The position numbers and the translations under genes were made by a program. Below the pieces are notes generated by a model, which was given only the letters and a program-made list of their open reading frames with translations, did not search any database and was not told where the DNA came from. A stretch of DNA of 64,000 bases from Anaerococcus nagyae (GTDB lineage: Bacteria; Bacillota; Clostridia; Tissierellales; Peptoniphilaceae), in NCBI RefSeq assembly GCF_017874535.1, contig NZ_JAGGLS010000005.1, forward strand, positions 62,001-126,000, in the 5' to 3' direction. Positions 9,154-18,838 of the stretch are shown here, in pieces. Each line of letters begins with the position of its first letter. Positions within the stretch are counted from its first letter, which is position 1.

Positions 9154-9971
9154 ATGCTCTCCAAGAATTCATCTATACTTAAAGGGAGCTTATCAAACTT
9201 TACTCCTTTTTGTTCTAGTTCATAGGCAACTTCTGTAACTTGTGGAACAGTAAGTCCTAATTTCTTCATATCACTAACTTTGGAAAATACTTCTCTTGCA
9301 CTTCCTTCAAGAGCCTTTTTACCTTTATCTAAAACCACTATTTTATCAGCAATAATTGCCTCTTCCATATAATGAGTAACGTATATTATAGTTTTATTAT
9401 GATTCTTATTTAGCTCTTCAACTAGCTTTATAACATCCTTACGACCTTTAGGATCAAGCATGGCTGTTGGCTCGTCAAAGATTATATACTCACTCATCAT
9501 AGCAACTACGCCTGCTATAGATACTCTTTGCTTTTGACCACCTGATAAGTTCGCTGGATTTCGCTTTTTAAAATCACTCATACCTACAAGCTCTATAGCA
9601 CTATTTACTCTTTGTCTTAATTCAGGATTAGGAACTCTAAGATTTTCCACACCAAAGGCAACCTCTTCTTCTACTGTAGTGGCAACCATTTGGTTATCAG
9701 GATTTTGAAACACCATAGAGCATTTTGCACGATAATCCCAAATATTTTCTTCATCTTTGCTGTTTAAGTCATCTAACCATATATCACCTGCACTAGGAAA
9801 AATTTGAGCATTTATCAACTTGCCTAGAGTTGATTTTCCAGAACCATTATGACCAAGAATCGCTACAAAATCTCCTTTATTTATTGCAAGGTTAAGACCA
9901 TCTATTGCAAGATGGCCTTCATTTCCTTCTTCTGATGGATATCTATAACTTAAATTTTCTATCTTTATCAT
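9150..9971 (-). CDS. ecfA1: Energy-coupling factor ATP-binding protein EcfA1
   Basis: 273-aa ABC ATPase with Walker A GHNGSGKST (about residues 40-48), Q-loop VFQNPDNQMVA, signature LSGGQKQRV and Walker B EYIIFDEPTAMLDP. The QNPDNQ Q-loop is typical of EcfA1. It forms the heterodimeric motor with EcfA2 for the EcfT module. It starts 9 bp after the L,D-transpeptidase stop, within the same operon. Confidence 0.93.
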   Translation of the reverse strand: MIKIENLSYRYPSEEGNEGHLAIDGLNLAINKGDFVAILGHNGSGKSTLGKLINAQIFPSAGDIWLDDLNSKDEENIWDYRAKCSMVFQNPDNQMVATTVEEEVAFGVENLRVPNPELRQRVNSAIELVGMSDFKKRNPANLSGGQKQRVSIAGVVAMMSEYIIFDEPTAMLDPKGRKDVIKLVEELNKNHNKTIIYVTHYMEEAIIADKIVVLDKGKKALEGSAREVFSKVSDMKKLGLTVPQVTEVAYELEQKGVKFDKLPLSIDEFLESI

Positions 9972-9979
9972 AATTTTCC

Positions 9980-11395
9980 CTAGTATACCATAGCTGGTGA
10001 ATTATTTGTACTTGATTCGTAAACTACAACTGGTGTAAGAGGATCTACATTCTCAAATAAAGCTCTTGCAGAAGATGGAGGTAGGTTAAAGCATCCATGT
10101 GATCCTTTAGTAAGATAAATACTTCCGCCAAAGCTAGATCTCCATGGAGCATCATGGAAGCCTTCGCCATCCCATCCTATTGGCATCCAATAGGCAACTG
10201 GTGTTTCATAAGATGTAACTCCATCAAAATTAGTTCCTCTGAGCTTGGTATTTTGAGCTTTGCTTAAAATTTGTCCAACACCTACATTGCTTGCCCAGTT
10301 ATTTGTAGGTCTTCCTGATACAAAGTCAGATTCTAAAACAACATTTCCATTCTTGTATAGCCACAAGTGTTGACGAGATATATCTACTTCTACGTAAGTA
10401 TCTCCTATATCTTCTCCTGTATCAGTTCTTACATAGGCAATATTAGCATAAACTGGTTCAATTGTTCCGCTTTTTCTAGAATTTACTTGCTCATAAATCT
10501 TATCAATCATTCCTTCATGATCTAATTTAAATCCATAAACTCCAGGGCCCACAACTATTTCTCCTATACCTGTTGCATTAAATTTACGATTTTTCCCATA
10601 GGTATCTGTTTCACTTGCAAGCATATTTACATATTCACTTACTTTATCATAATTTAATTCAAATCCATCTTCCCCTAAATCAATAAGATCCATGAGTGAA
10701 TCACCCTCAAGCTTAAAATCAAAACCATTAAAATTGAATTTAATAGACATGTCTTCTAATTTATGAGAATCAGCAAGTATATCCTTAATTTTTTGAGAAT
10801 CTTTCCTAACTTCAGGACTTATATAATAACTGTCATCTAATTTTAATTCTTTTTCTTTTGTGTTTATGCTATCTATAATTGATTCTTTTAACTTATTTTT
10901 ATCTACCTTATTACCTTCAACTTCATCTTTTATAACATACTTACCGTTTTTAGATACTACCTTGGCATTTTCTGGCTCTGTTATGCCGTTTACTAATTCA
11001 GAATCATTTACTAACTTATCAAGTTTTTCTTTGTTGTATTCAATTTTTGGTTCAAAATTATATTCTTTTTTCGAATTAGATATCAAAGCCTTAGGCCAAG
11101 TAAAAGGATTTTGATCTATAGTTGCATCTTTTGGTAGTTCTGAATAATAATCTATATCAGCTGGACTTATAGTAAGATTTCTACCATCACGCCCCTTAAC
11201 AGATAATCCAAAATCATCAGGTACACTTGCTAAAGCGGCAGATTTTGACGCATAAGAAATATCCTTCCCATTAAGAATAGTTCCAGGAAGCGCTACATAT
11301 GAAAAAATTACAGTCCCTATTAAATAGATAGCAATTATTACTGAAACAATTATAATACCAGTGTGTTTTTCTGTGTTATTCTCTTTTGAATCCAA
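9980..11395 (-). CDS. L,D-transpeptidase (YkuD domain) with peptidoglycan-binding N-domain
   Basis: 471 aa. An N-terminal membrane anchor (about residues 13-33) precedes an extracellular region of about 290 aa resembling PG_binding_4 repeats. The YkuD catalytic domain (about 335-465) carries the active-site motif SHGCFNLPP, with Ser432 and catalytic Cys435. It makes 3-3 peptidoglycan cross-links or attaches proteins to peptides, outside the cell. The start codon is TTG at 11395, supported by GGAGG six to seven bases upstream. It lies 15 bp after the RNA methyltransferase gene, in the ECF operon. Confidence 0.9.
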   Translation of the reverse strand: MDSKENNTEKHTGIIIVSVIIAIYLIGTVIFSYVALPGTILNGKDISYASKSAALASVPDDFGLSVKGRDGRNLTISPADIDYYSELPKDATIDQNPFTWPKALISNSKKEYNFEPKIEYNKEKLDKLVNDSELVNGITEPENAKVVSKNGKYVIKDEVEGNKVDKNKLKESIIDSINTKEKELKLDDSYYISPEVRKDSQKIKDILADSHKLEDMSIKFNFNGFDFKLEGDSLMDLIDLGEDGFELNYDKVSEYVNMLASETDTYGKNRKFNATGIGEIVVGPGVYGFKLDHEGMIDKIYEQVNSRKSGTIEPVYANIAYVRTDTGEDIGDTYVEVDISRQHLWLYKNGNVVLESDFVSGRPTNNWASNVGVGQILSKAQNTKLRGTNFDGVTSYETPVAYWMPIGWDGEGFHDAPWRSSFGGSIYLTKGSHGCFNLPPSSARALFENVDPLTPVVVYESSTNNSPAMVY

Positions 11396-11410
11396 TACTT
11401 TCCTCCGTAT

Positions 11411-12538
11411 CTAGTTTTTGCTTGGTTTCTTACCATAATATTGATAAAAATCTACTTTTTGTCCACCATTATAAAGCTTACGCTTCTTAGAAAGTTTTTT
11501 TCTAAATCTTCTATCAAAACTTTCATCACTTGTTATAAAGTATAAAGACCAAGTTTCTTTACTCTTAAATATGTGATTTATCTTTTCATAAATCTTATTT
11601 GTATCAAAGTCTGATAATCTTTGTCCATAAGGCGGATTTGTTATAAGTATGCCATAATCATCTTTTAATGCAACTGATGAAATATCTCGTGTTATAAAAG
11701 AAATATCTTCTTCTACTCCAGCGTTCATGGCATTATTTTTAGCAAGACTTATAGCTCTACCCGAAACATCCGAACCTAGAATGTTTAGCTTTTTATCATA
11801 ATCTATAGCTTCCATAGCTTCCTTTTTTGCCATCTTATGATAATTATCATCTATAAAAATAAATTCTTGATAGTCAAAATATCTATCAATTCCTGGAGCT
11901 ATATTTCTAGCCTTTCTTGCAGCTTCTATTAAGATAGTTCCAGATCCACAAAATCCATCAAATAAAAACCTATCAGGATTATAAAAAGATAAATCTACCA
12001 AAGCAGCTGCAAGATTTTCTCTCAAAGGTGCTTTTACACTATCTTCCCTATAGCCTCTTTTATGCAGGCCTTCTCCAGATGTATCGACAGTAACTTTTGT
12101 CGTGTCTTTATTTAGCATTATCTCTACCACGACTTTTTCAGCTGATTTAGTAAAATAATTTACCTTATACTTTTTTTGCATAGATTCTATGATAGCTTTC
12201 TCACTAATAGACTGAATAGTCCTAAGTGAATAAAGTTTTGACTTATAAGATCTTGCATTTACTATAAAATTAGCATCTTTCGATAGAAAATCAGGCCAAT
12301 TTATAGCTTTTATTCCTTCAAAAAGTTGATCAAAATCTTTAGACTCAAAAGAACCTATTTCTAAATATACTCTGTCAGCTTCTCTAAGATTTATATTAAG
12401 TTTTGCTATATCCGATAGATTTGCCCTAAGCTCTATCATTCCATCACTAACTTTAAAGTCATCGTATCCCATATCTTGTAATTGTCTTTTTACAAGTGCT
12501 TCAAGACCAAAGCTAGTGGTAATCAATAATTTAACCAT
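11411..12538 (-). CDS. THUMP-domain class I RNA methyltransferase (RlmL/YpsC-like)
   Basis: 375 aa. The N-terminal THUMP-type RNA-binding domain (about 1-150) is followed by a Rossmann methyltransferase domain. A SAM-binding block reads FDGFCGSGTILIEAA (about residue 190), and the N2-guanine methyltransferase motif reads NPPYGQRL (about residue 300). It probably methylates guanine N2 in 23S rRNA (G2445-type). It is the first gene of the leftward operon that runs to 5183. The exact target nucleotide is inferred from family membership. Confidence 0.88.
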   Translation of the reverse strand: MVKLLITTSFGLEALVKRQLQDMGYDDFKVSDGMIELRANLSDIAKLNINLREADRVYLEIGSFESKDFDQLFEGIKAINWPDFLSKDANFIVNARSYKSKLYSLRTIQSISEKAIIESMQKKYKVNYFTKSAEKVVVEIMLNKDTTKVTVDTSGEGLHKRGYREDSVKAPLRENLAAALVDLSFYNPDRFLFDGFCGSGTILIEAARKARNIAPGIDRYFDYQEFIFIDDNYHKMAKKEAMEAIDYDKKLNILGSDVSGRAISLAKNNAMNAGVEEDISFITRDISSVALKDDYGILITNPPYGQRLSDFDTNKIYEKINHIFKSKETWSLYFITSDESFDRRFRKKLSKKRKLYNGGQKVDFYQYYGKKPSKN

Positions 12539-12612
12539 AATTTTATTATAACTTTAAATATATAAATTTCATCTTAACTTTAATAATATTTTTTAAAAAA
12601 CAAATAATTTAA

Positions 12613-12632
12613 AAGCCACTTAAAAGTGGCTT
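12613..12632 (-). terminator. Terminator after the hydrolase gene
   Basis: An 8-bp stem, AAGCCACT against AGTGGCTT, with a four-base loop, four bases beyond the hydrolase stop codon. The T-run is short. It separates this transcription unit from the downstream methyltransferase operon. Confidence 0.7.
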
Positions 12633-12636
12633 ATTT

Positions 12637-13452
12637 CTAATTTTCTTCTAAGAATTTATACATCTTATCAAACATTATCATCCTATGGTCATAGTTTTTA
12701 AACGAATGATCAGCTCCCTCTATTTGTTCATATATAGAATGTGGATAAGATTCATTTAGTTTGACATTTGCATCATTAAATACTAATTCATCATCAGTTC
12801 CTCTAATTATAAGAACATTGCCCTGGTATTTACTAGCTTGACCGTAAATATCTTTTTTTATAAAGTCTATTAAAAAATTTTTACTTAATTTGGCTCCACC
12901 TATATCTACATCATCCATTTCATGAACTTTTTTTATTACAGTTAATAGATCTGTGTCTTCACTTGTTTGACTATTATCAAAATATGACGTTGCAGCTACT
13001 TTTATATAATCAAGATTATTCATATCACTAGCTGGAGCTAATAATACCATAGCTTTTGGCTTAACCTTATCTGCAATAAGAGTAGATATTACACCACCCA
13101 AGGAATGACCTACTAGGTAAATTCTATTTCTATCTACGTACTCTCTTAACCTTGTAAAATCATAAATCATTACAGCTTCTTCTACTTCACGACTTACAGT
13201 CATATCATAAAAATCACCATCTGACTCATTAGTTCCTGAAAAGTCAAATCTAACTACTACATATCCTCTATCTGTAAGGTATCTAGCATTTTGACTTCTC
13301 ATCCATGTAGAACCATTTCTATCGCCACCAAAACCATGATACATAATAACAGTTGGATATTTTTTAAGAGCATCAAAATTGTCCGGAGTATTGACAACTC
13401 CTCTTAAGGTAATTCCATCTTTTTTTGTTATTTGCTCATAAATATAATTCAT
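12637..13452 (-). CDS. Alpha/beta hydrolase
   Basis: 271 aa. The nucleophile elbow is GHSLGG with Ser117. The probable acid Asp lies in RGTDDELVF and the His in GADHSFKNY near the C-terminus. The oxyanion region YHGFGGDRNGS is at about residues 39-48. The family covers esterases and acyl-peptidases of the COG1073 type; the substrate is unknown. No signal peptide, so it is cytoplasmic. The start codon overlaps the stop of the upstream FAD protein by one base (TAATG), so the two are translationally coupled. Confidence 0.85.
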   Translation of the reverse strand: MNYIYEQITKKDGITLRGVVNTPDNFDALKKYPTVIMYHGFGGDRNGSTWMRSQNARYLTDRGYVVVRFDFSGTNESDGDFYDMTVSREVEEAVMIYDFTRLREYVDRNRIYLVGHSLGGVISTLIADKVKPKAMVLLAPASDMNNLDYIKVAATSYFDNSQTSEDTDLLTVIKKVHEMDDVDIGGAKLSKNFLIDFIKKDIYGQASKYQGNVLIIRGTDDELVFNDANVKLNESYPHSIYEQIEGADHSFKNYDHRMIMFDKMYKFLEEN

Positions 13453-14834
13453 TAATTATTTTCTCCATTAATAATCCTAGCCATTTCGACTCCTGACGCG
13501 GATGCTTGTGATAGGGAATGGGTTACTCCTGAACCATCTCCTAGACAATATAATCTTTTTTGAGAGGTTTCGAATCTCTCATTAACATCTACTACTGAAT
13601 TATAAAATTTCACTTCTATACCATATAAAAGTGTATCATCATTTGCCATACCTGGGGCGATTTTATCTAGTTGATATATCATTTCTATAATATCATCAAG
13701 TTGTCTTTTAGGCATGACTAGAGATAGATCTCCTGCAGTAGCATTTAATGTCGGGGTAGTAAATGATTTTGCCATACGTCTTTCGGATGAACGTCTACCT
13801 TTTACAAGATCTCCAAATCTTTGCATTAATACACCACCACCTAGCATATTAGAAAGTCTTGCTATTGACTCTCCATATTCATTAGAATCTTCAAATGGTT
13901 CTGTAAATCTATTTGTAACTAGTAGAGCAAAATTTGTGTTATTAGTTTGTAAAGCTGGATCTGTATACGAATGACCATTTACTGTTAAAATGCCATTTGT
14001 ATTTTCTGTTACAACATGACCATAAGGATTCATACAAAATGTTCTAATAATATCATTGTATTGCTTAGTTTGATACATGATCTTTGCTTCATATACATCA
14101 TCTGTTATATGCTTAAATACTTCTGCAGGAACTTCTACACGAACACCTATATCTACACGATTTTTCTTTGTATTTATATTAAATTTATCACAAATCTTTG
14201 ATATCCATTTAGATCCCGAACGACCTGCAGCTAAGACTAAATCCTTACAAGAAAAAACTTCCCCATCATCAGTTTTCACTGCATATTCATCACTTGAATA
14301 ATCTACATCTACAACTTTTGACATAAATTTAAAGTCAATAATATCTTTTACATAGTCATAAATTCTTTGAAGAATAACTTTGTTGCGTTCTGTTCCAAAA
14401 TGACGTACTCTAGCATCTAACAAATGAAGATCATGTTGTAAACATTTTGTTTTAAGGTCATTCCTATCTGTAGAATAAAGCTCTAAATCATTACCACCAT
14501 CAAATTCCATCAAAACTGAATCTACATATTCCATAAGTTCCATCGCTTTTTTCTCACCTATGTATTGATGTAAGTCCCCTCCAAAATTGTTGGTAATGTT
14601 ATACTTGCCATCTGATAGGGTACCAGCTCCACCAAATCCATACATAATGTTACATGGCTCACACCCTATACAATGATCCACTTTACCTTCTGTTATAGGA
14701 CAAATTCTGCCTGCTACTTTTCTTCCCGCATCTATAACTAAAACTTTTTTATCAGTATTAAGCTTTTTAAATTCATAAGCCATAAAGGCCCCAGCTGCTC
14801 CAGAACCAACAACTATTACATCATAATTTTTCAT
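13452..14834 (-). CDS. FAD-dependent dehydrogenase of the COG2509 type
   Basis: 460 aa. The dinucleotide-binding motif VVGSGAAGAF is at residues 8-17. A cysteine-containing segment with CPITEG and CIGCEPCNIMYGFGGAG (about 45-75) is typical of this uncharacterised FAD-dependent family. A C-terminal GDGSGVTHSLSQASASG block also binds FAD. The reaction is not known. It is co-transcribed with the hydrolase through a TAATG junction. No membrane segments are visible, so it should be cytoplasmic. Confidence 0.8.
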   Translation of the reverse strand: MKNYDVIVVGSGAAGAFMAYEFKKLNTDKKVLVIDAGRKVAGRICPITEGKVDHCIGCEPCNIMYGFGGAGTLSDGKYNITNNFGGDLHQYIGEKKAMELMEYVDSVLMEFDGGNDLELYSTDRNDLKTKCLQHDLHLLDARVRHFGTERNKVILQRIYDYVKDIIDFKFMSKVVDVDYSSDEYAVKTDDGEVFSCKDLVLAAGRSGSKWISKICDKFNINTKKNRVDIGVRVEVPAEVFKHITDDVYEAKIMYQTKQYNDIIRTFCMNPYGHVVTENTNGILTVNGHSYTDPALQTNNTNFALLVTNRFTEPFEDSNEYGESIARLSNMLGGGVLMQRFGDLVKGRRSSERRMAKSFTTPTLNATAGDLSLVMPKRQLDDIIEMIYQLDKIAPGMANDDTLLYGIEVKFYNSVVDVNERFETSQKRLYCLGDGSGVTHSLSQASASGVEMARIINGENN

Positions 14835-14900
14835 ATATACCTCTTAATTTCTATTTTTAGCCTTGAGTATTATACAGTAAAGTGTTTATAATACAAGAAG

Positions 14901-15446
14901 TCACTCATATACAGCACGCTGTCCACCTATTAATTTAGGACGTGATTTAAGAGCTGTGACGCGAGCTTTTCCAATATATTTTTCTTTAAGCCTTAGGGGA
15001 ACTTGAACAAATCTTACATGCATGCCAATTTCAGTATCTCCAATATCTATTCCTGCATCAGCTACAATATGTTCAATCATAACGGGATTTTCCATCTTAT
15101 TAAAGGCTGCAACACTCATTGCTCCGCCAGCATGGAGAGCTGGCACTACTGAAACTATTTCAAAGCTACGCTTCATCGCTAGTTCTTTTTCCACTACCAA
15201 AGCTCTATTTATATGTTCACATCCCTGTACTGCTAAATATATTTTCTTATCATTTAAAATACTTAGAAATTCTTCAATTACAGCATTTCCTATTTCTTGT
15301 GATGAATCTTTACCTATATTATCACCATTTATTTCACTTGAAGAGCCTCCTAAAACTAGTATATCTCCTTCTCTTAGATTAGCCTCTTCTATTACCTCAT
15401 TTATAATATTTTTACTTGCTTTTTTTATTTCATCTAAGTTTATCAT
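14901..15446 (-). CDS. TIGR01440/UPF0340 family protein (YwlG-like)
   Basis: 181 aa. It contains the family's VLGGSSSEI and [10 protein letters not shown] blocks and the ending [10 protein letters not shown]. The function is unknown; the fold is probably CoA-transferase-like. The start is the ATG at 15446, which gives [10 protein letters not shown] and has AAAGGAGTGAG upstream; an in-frame start at 15509 has no RBS. It lies alone between the FAD gene and the glycosylase. Confidence 0.85.
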   Translation of the reverse strand: MINLDEIKKASKNIINEVIEEANLREGDILVLGGSSSEINGDNIGKDSSQEIGNAVIEEFLSILNDKKIYLAVQGCEHINRALVVEKELAMKRSFEIVSVVPALHAGGAMSVAAFNKMENPVMIEHIVADAGIDIGDTEIGMHVRFVQVPLRLKEKYIGKARVTALKSRPKLIGGQRAVYE

Positions 15447-15538
15447 TTTACTCACTCCTTTACTATTATTATACGATTTAAGCAAAAAAATGATGCCTAA
15501 GTTTAGCAATATACCAACATAAGCACCAATATTAAAAT

Positions 15539-16441
15539 TTATTTTCCTATTTTCTCTTCTCTACCATAATAAAATAGATACTGCTGAGCATAGCCAGCTA
15601 GATCTCCAAATATCTCTCTTGCATAATCATCCACTTGTTTTTTAGGAACCTCATGACCTATAAACAAAGTCTCCATTACTCTTTTTATCCATACATCTAC
15701 AGGGAATGTTTCTCTTCTATGGTAAGTAAATAAAAGTATGCAATCACTAACCTTTGGTCCTACTCCTGGAAGTTCCATAAGTTTTTCTTTAAGATCAGCT
15801 GTTTCTAATAGTTGATCGCTTTCATAATCTAGAAATCCATCTCTTATCATTTTGCTAGCTTCTACTATCCTTACATCTCTGAATCCCACTCTTGCATATT
15901 CTCTAAGTTCTATTGGATCCACATCAGCTAAAACTTCTGGCCTAGGGAAAGAATAGTATTTATTGCCCCTATACTCTCCTATGTAATCTCCATATCTTTC
16001 ACTTATAATTCTAATAGAGTTTTTAATTCTTGTTATACCGTTATTCGCAGATATTATAAAGGAAATTACTGTTTCAAATAGCTCTTGATTTAATATCCTA
16101 ATTCCATAACCATATTCACTAGCTAATTTTAAAGTTTCATTACTTGATAATTCGTTCTTTATTAAATCATAATCTGTTCCAAGGTCAAAGTAGTCATAGA
16201 ATATTTCATAGAATTCATCAATACTAATATTTTTTATTAAAACATCTTCGTCTCTTTGTAAAACATTTATAATTTTCCCTAAAAAAACCGCAGTATACGA
16301 ACCATCTTCTTCAACTATAAAGTTAAAACATTGTCCACATTCAAATATATGGGTCGGATTAAAGGAAGGAGTTTTTAGAACTAATCCATCATCAGTTTCT
16401 TTAATATCTATGTCTTTTTTATTATCAAATTGATATCTCAT
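15539..16441 (-). CDS. 8-oxoguanine DNA glycosylase/AP lyase, OGG1 type
   Basis: 300 aa. The N-terminal OGG-N domain (about 1-110) is followed by a HhH-GPD domain. The hairpin [11 protein letters not shown] holds the catalytic lysine (Lys230), and FPVDVW holds the activating Asp249, both placed as in human OGG1. It removes 8-oxoG opposite C and nicks the abasic site. This OGG1 form, rather than MutM, is seen in several clostridial lineages. The start overlaps the sortase stop by one base, so the two genes are coupled. Confidence 0.92.
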   Translation of the reverse strand: MRYQFDNKKDIDIKETDDGLVLKTPSFNPTHIFECGQCFNFIVEEDGSYTAVFLGKIINVLQRDEDVLIKNISIDEFYEIFYDYFDLGTDYDLIKNELSSNETLKLASEYGYGIRILNQELFETVISFIISANNGITRIKNSIRIISERYGDYIGEYRGNKYYSFPRPEVLADVDPIELREYARVGFRDVRIVEASKMIRDGFLDYESDQLLETADLKEKLMELPGVGPKVSDCILLFTYHRRETFPVDVWIKRVMETLFIGHEVPKKQVDDYAREIFGDLAGYAQQYLFYYGREEKIGK

Positions 16442-17232
16442 TATCTCACCCTTACTGCATGTATGGCAAGTCTTTGGTCTGCATAATCATATTGACAAGT
16501 TGATAAGGTAATTATTTGATCATCTTCCTTAAAATCTTCTTTTGGAAGTACTACCTCAGAATTGCTCATAAGTTGATTAAAATATGGAATCACATCATCT
16601 CTATTCGTAAAATACAAGGTTCTATAAGCATAGTCAGCAGGTATACCATAGGCTGAGAATATCCTATACTCACGTAGTTCATCCCTTGTACAAAGATAGA
16701 TAGTGGTATGCTTTTCTGCAAATTCCTGTTTTCTATATTGGTCAAGAGGAGTAAACATTGAGTTTATTTCCAAATGGTGGCCATATATAACTGTATTGTC
16801 ATCATTAAAATCAGGCTTATTATTCATATCTATGAATAAAGAACCAGCAATGTCATATTCCTTACTTATACTCTTATGTAAATAAAAATCATTATCTGGA
16901 CCTTGTAAAATTGGATAAGATACTCCAACGTCAGGTATATCTATAAAACCTACTATATCATCATTATTATATTTTTTCTCTAGAGCATCTATAACTTTGA
17001 AATAGTGTTTTTCTTTTTGTTTAAAAGGATCAAGAGTATTTGCTTGATTATCCTTATTATCAGAAGAACTACCCATTTCTTCGTCTTCTACTTTTTTTAC
17101 TATATTTGCAATTTCTTTATTATTTTGTGAATTTGTCCTGTAATCAAGCAGTCTTTTTCCTAATATTGCTATAGATCCCAAGATTATTAGTATAAGAAAA
17201 AATCTGATGACACTCATCACTTTTGATTTCAT
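16441..17232 (-). CDS. srtB: Class B sortase
   Basis: 263 aa. It has an N-terminal membrane helix (about residues 8-28), an acidic stalk, and a catalytic domain with the His in VIYGHHLE. The active-site Cys is in TLSTC (Cys246) and the Arg eight residues later (Arg254). Class B sortases anchor proteins or assemble pilin on the cell wall. No NPQTN-type substrate gene is visible in the window. The start is ATG at 17232 with AAAGGTGG upstream; an in-frame start at 17277 lacks an RBS. It is coupled to the glycosylase gene. Confidence 0.9.
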   Translation of the reverse strand: MKSKVMSVIRFFLILIILGSIAILGKRLLDYRTNSQNNKEIANIVKKVEDEEMGSSSDNKDNQANTLDPFKQKEKHYFKVIDALEKKYNNDDIVGFIDIPDVGVSYPILQGPDNDFYLHKSISKEYDIAGSLFIDMNNKPDFNDDNTVIYGHHLEINSMFTPLDQYRKQEFAEKHTTIYLCTRDELREYRIFSAYGIPADYAYRTLYFTNRDDVIPYFNQLMSNSEVVLPKEDFKEDDQIITLSTCQYDYADQRLAIHAVRVR

Positions 17233-17316
17233 TTTTCCACCTTTAAAATTATTATTACTATTAGTATAATATACCATAATAAAGTAAATATGAAAAATAT
17301 TTTAAGGAGAAAATAA

Positions 17317-17550
17317 ATGAATGATTATAAATTATTTGTAGGTACAATCTGTCCATATTGCGCTAAAGTTGAAAACTTTGTGGAAGAAGAAAATATAAAT
17401 ATAGACATAGTTAATATCGAAGAAGACAGAGAAGCTATGAGAAAATTAATAGAAGAGGGTGGCAAAAGACAAGTTCCTTGTTTATATCATGATGGAGAAT
17501 ATCTATATGAATCTGACGATATTATAGATTTCTTAAGAGATAACAATTAA
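17317..17550 (+). CDS. Glutaredoxin-like thiol protein
   Basis: 77 aa, a single thioredoxin-fold domain. The redox motif is CPYC (Cys12, Cys15), and a cis-proline loop reads QVPC. It resembles glutaredoxin or the N-domain of glutathione S-transferase. It reduces disulfides or mixed thiols in the cytoplasm; the physiological reductant is unknown, since many of these anaerobes lack glutathione. RBS AAGGAG is seven bases before the ATG. It probably shares a transcript with the HAD phosphatase 48 bp downstream. Confidence 0.85.
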   Translation: MNDYKLFVGTICPYCAKVENFVEEENINIDIVNIEEDREAMRKLIEEGGKRQVPCLYHDGEYLYESDDIIDFLRDNN

Positions 17551-17598
17551 TTGTCATATTCTTTGCTCAATTGGGAATAAATTTTGTAAGGAGCAAAT

Positions 17599-18417
17599 AT
17601 GGTTAAATTAATAGCATCGGATATAGATGAGACCCTAGTAGATGAACTAAAAAATGTACCCCAGAGAAATAGAGAAGCTATAGCTAAAGCTGAGCAAATG
17701 GGAGTCAAAGTTATACTTGCCACTGGACGCGGTCCTTATGAACTAAATGATATACCAGATCAAGCTGGAGTTATACGTGAAGATAGATTTATAATATGCT
17801 GTAATGGAGCTATAATATTAAGAGCAATAGATCGTGAAATTGTAGATTCGTTACCTCTAGACTTTAAATATGTAAAAAAAATCTTTAATTACGCCTATGA
17901 AAATAATTTACAATTTTTTATATATACTCTGGATAAGAAATACGCTATAAACTTAGATTCTTTAGAAAGATCCGATCAATATACAAATGATACAAATGTA
18001 GAAATAATTGATGGAGATAGTATAGAATTTCTTAAAGATAAGCTTATTTTAAAAGCTCTAATCAAAGATCTTGATATTGACTACTTACATTCATTAGAGG
18101 TGGATATAGCTGATATCACTAATTACGATTTGGAAATAGCTTATTCTTCAGACATGTTTATGGAAATAAATGCCAAGGGTGTTGATAAAGGCTTAGCTCT
18201 CCAAAAAGTATGTAATCATTACAATATAGATGTAACTGATACTCTAGCTATAGGAGATAACTACAATGATGTAGCCATGCTAGAAGATGCAGGTATAGGA
18301 GTAGCTGTTGCCAATGCTCATCTACAAGTAAAAGAAGTTTCTGACTATGTAAGTTATGCAACAAATATAGAAGGAGCTGTAGGTGAAGTTATAGAAAAAT
18401 ATGTATTGTATAAATAA
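17599..18417 (+). CDS. Cof-type HAD-IIB phosphatase
   Basis: 272 aa. HAD motif I is DIDETL (nucleophile Asp8, general acid Asp10), motif II ATGRGP, and motif IV GDNYNDVAML, with an alpha/beta cap between them. Cof-type enzymes dephosphorylate sugar phosphates, flavin precursors or PLP; the substrate is not predictable. RBS AAGGAG lies before the ATG. It ends at a strong bidirectional terminator. Confidence 0.92.
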   Translation: MVKLIASDIDETLVDELKNVPQRNREAIAKAEQMGVKVILATGRGPYELNDIPDQAGVIREDRFIICCNGAIILRAIDREIVDSLPLDFKYVKKIFNYAYENNLQFFIYTLDKKYAINLDSLERSDQYTNDTNVEIIDGDSIEFLKDKLILKALIKDLDIDYLHSLEVDIADITNYDLEIAYSSDMFMEINAKGVDKGLALQKVCNHYNIDVTDTLAIGDNYNDVAMLEDAGIGVAVANAHLQVKEVSDYVSYATNIEGAVGEVIEKYVLYK

Positions 18418-18459
18418 AAAATAACTGACTAAGAGCATAATTCCTAGTCAGTTATTTTT
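18417..18459. terminator. Bidirectional terminator after the HAD phosphatase
   Basis: A 15-bp stem, AAAATAACTGACTA and complement, with a 13-base loop. It has A/T tracts on both sides and serves the rightward HAD gene and the leftward small membrane protein gene. Confidence 0.85.
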
Positions 18460-18730
18460 AATTATACCAATATTTATCAGCAAAAAATTTTTTATACACT
18501 AAATATATTAGACCTCCACCTATTATAAGTGGTAAAAGTTTAATAATTAGACCAACACCTAGACCTAATATTACAATGGGTAGGAATATGATGCCAGCTA
18601 TTAATAAAAATGGTAATGCCAAAGTTAATCCTAATAATTTAAATATTAATTTAAGTCCACCAAATATTAACTTAAAAATTAATGAAAAAGCAAAAGCTCC
18701 AACTATAAATATTAAAATTGTAGTTAACAT
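18458..18730 (-). CDS. Very hydrophobic 90-aa membrane protein
   Basis: 90 aa, almost wholly hydrophobic, with two to three helices rich in Gly, Leu and Ile and a short basic C-terminal tail. I do not recognise a family; it resembles short inner-membrane proteins linked to envelope stress. An ATG with AAAGGGTT upstream supports translation, and the frame ends inside the shared terminator. The function is unknown. Confidence 0.55.
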   Translation of the reverse strand: MLTTILIFIVGAFAFSLIFKLIFGGLKLIFKLLGLTLALPFLLIAGIIFLPIVILGLGVGLIIKLLPLIIGGGLIYLVYKKFFADKYWYN

Positions 18731-18811
18731 ATCCTAACCCTTTCTTTATATGTATTAATTATCTTAATTCTATTATACCATATTTTAAATAATTGCAAGC
18801 ATATTTTTTAA

Positions 18812-18838
18812 AAAAATAAAGCTCCGATTAAGAAGCTT
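18812..18838 (-). terminator. Terminator after the mutarotase-like gene
   Basis: A 7-bp stem, AAGCTTC against GGAGCTT with one G-U pair, directly at the stop codon. It is followed on the minus strand by TATTTTTTT. Confidence 0.75.

Noticed and set aside
13714-14301. Open frames on the plus strand opposite the COG2509 gene
   Set aside because: They are antisense to a well supported protein and have no RBS or recognised motif.
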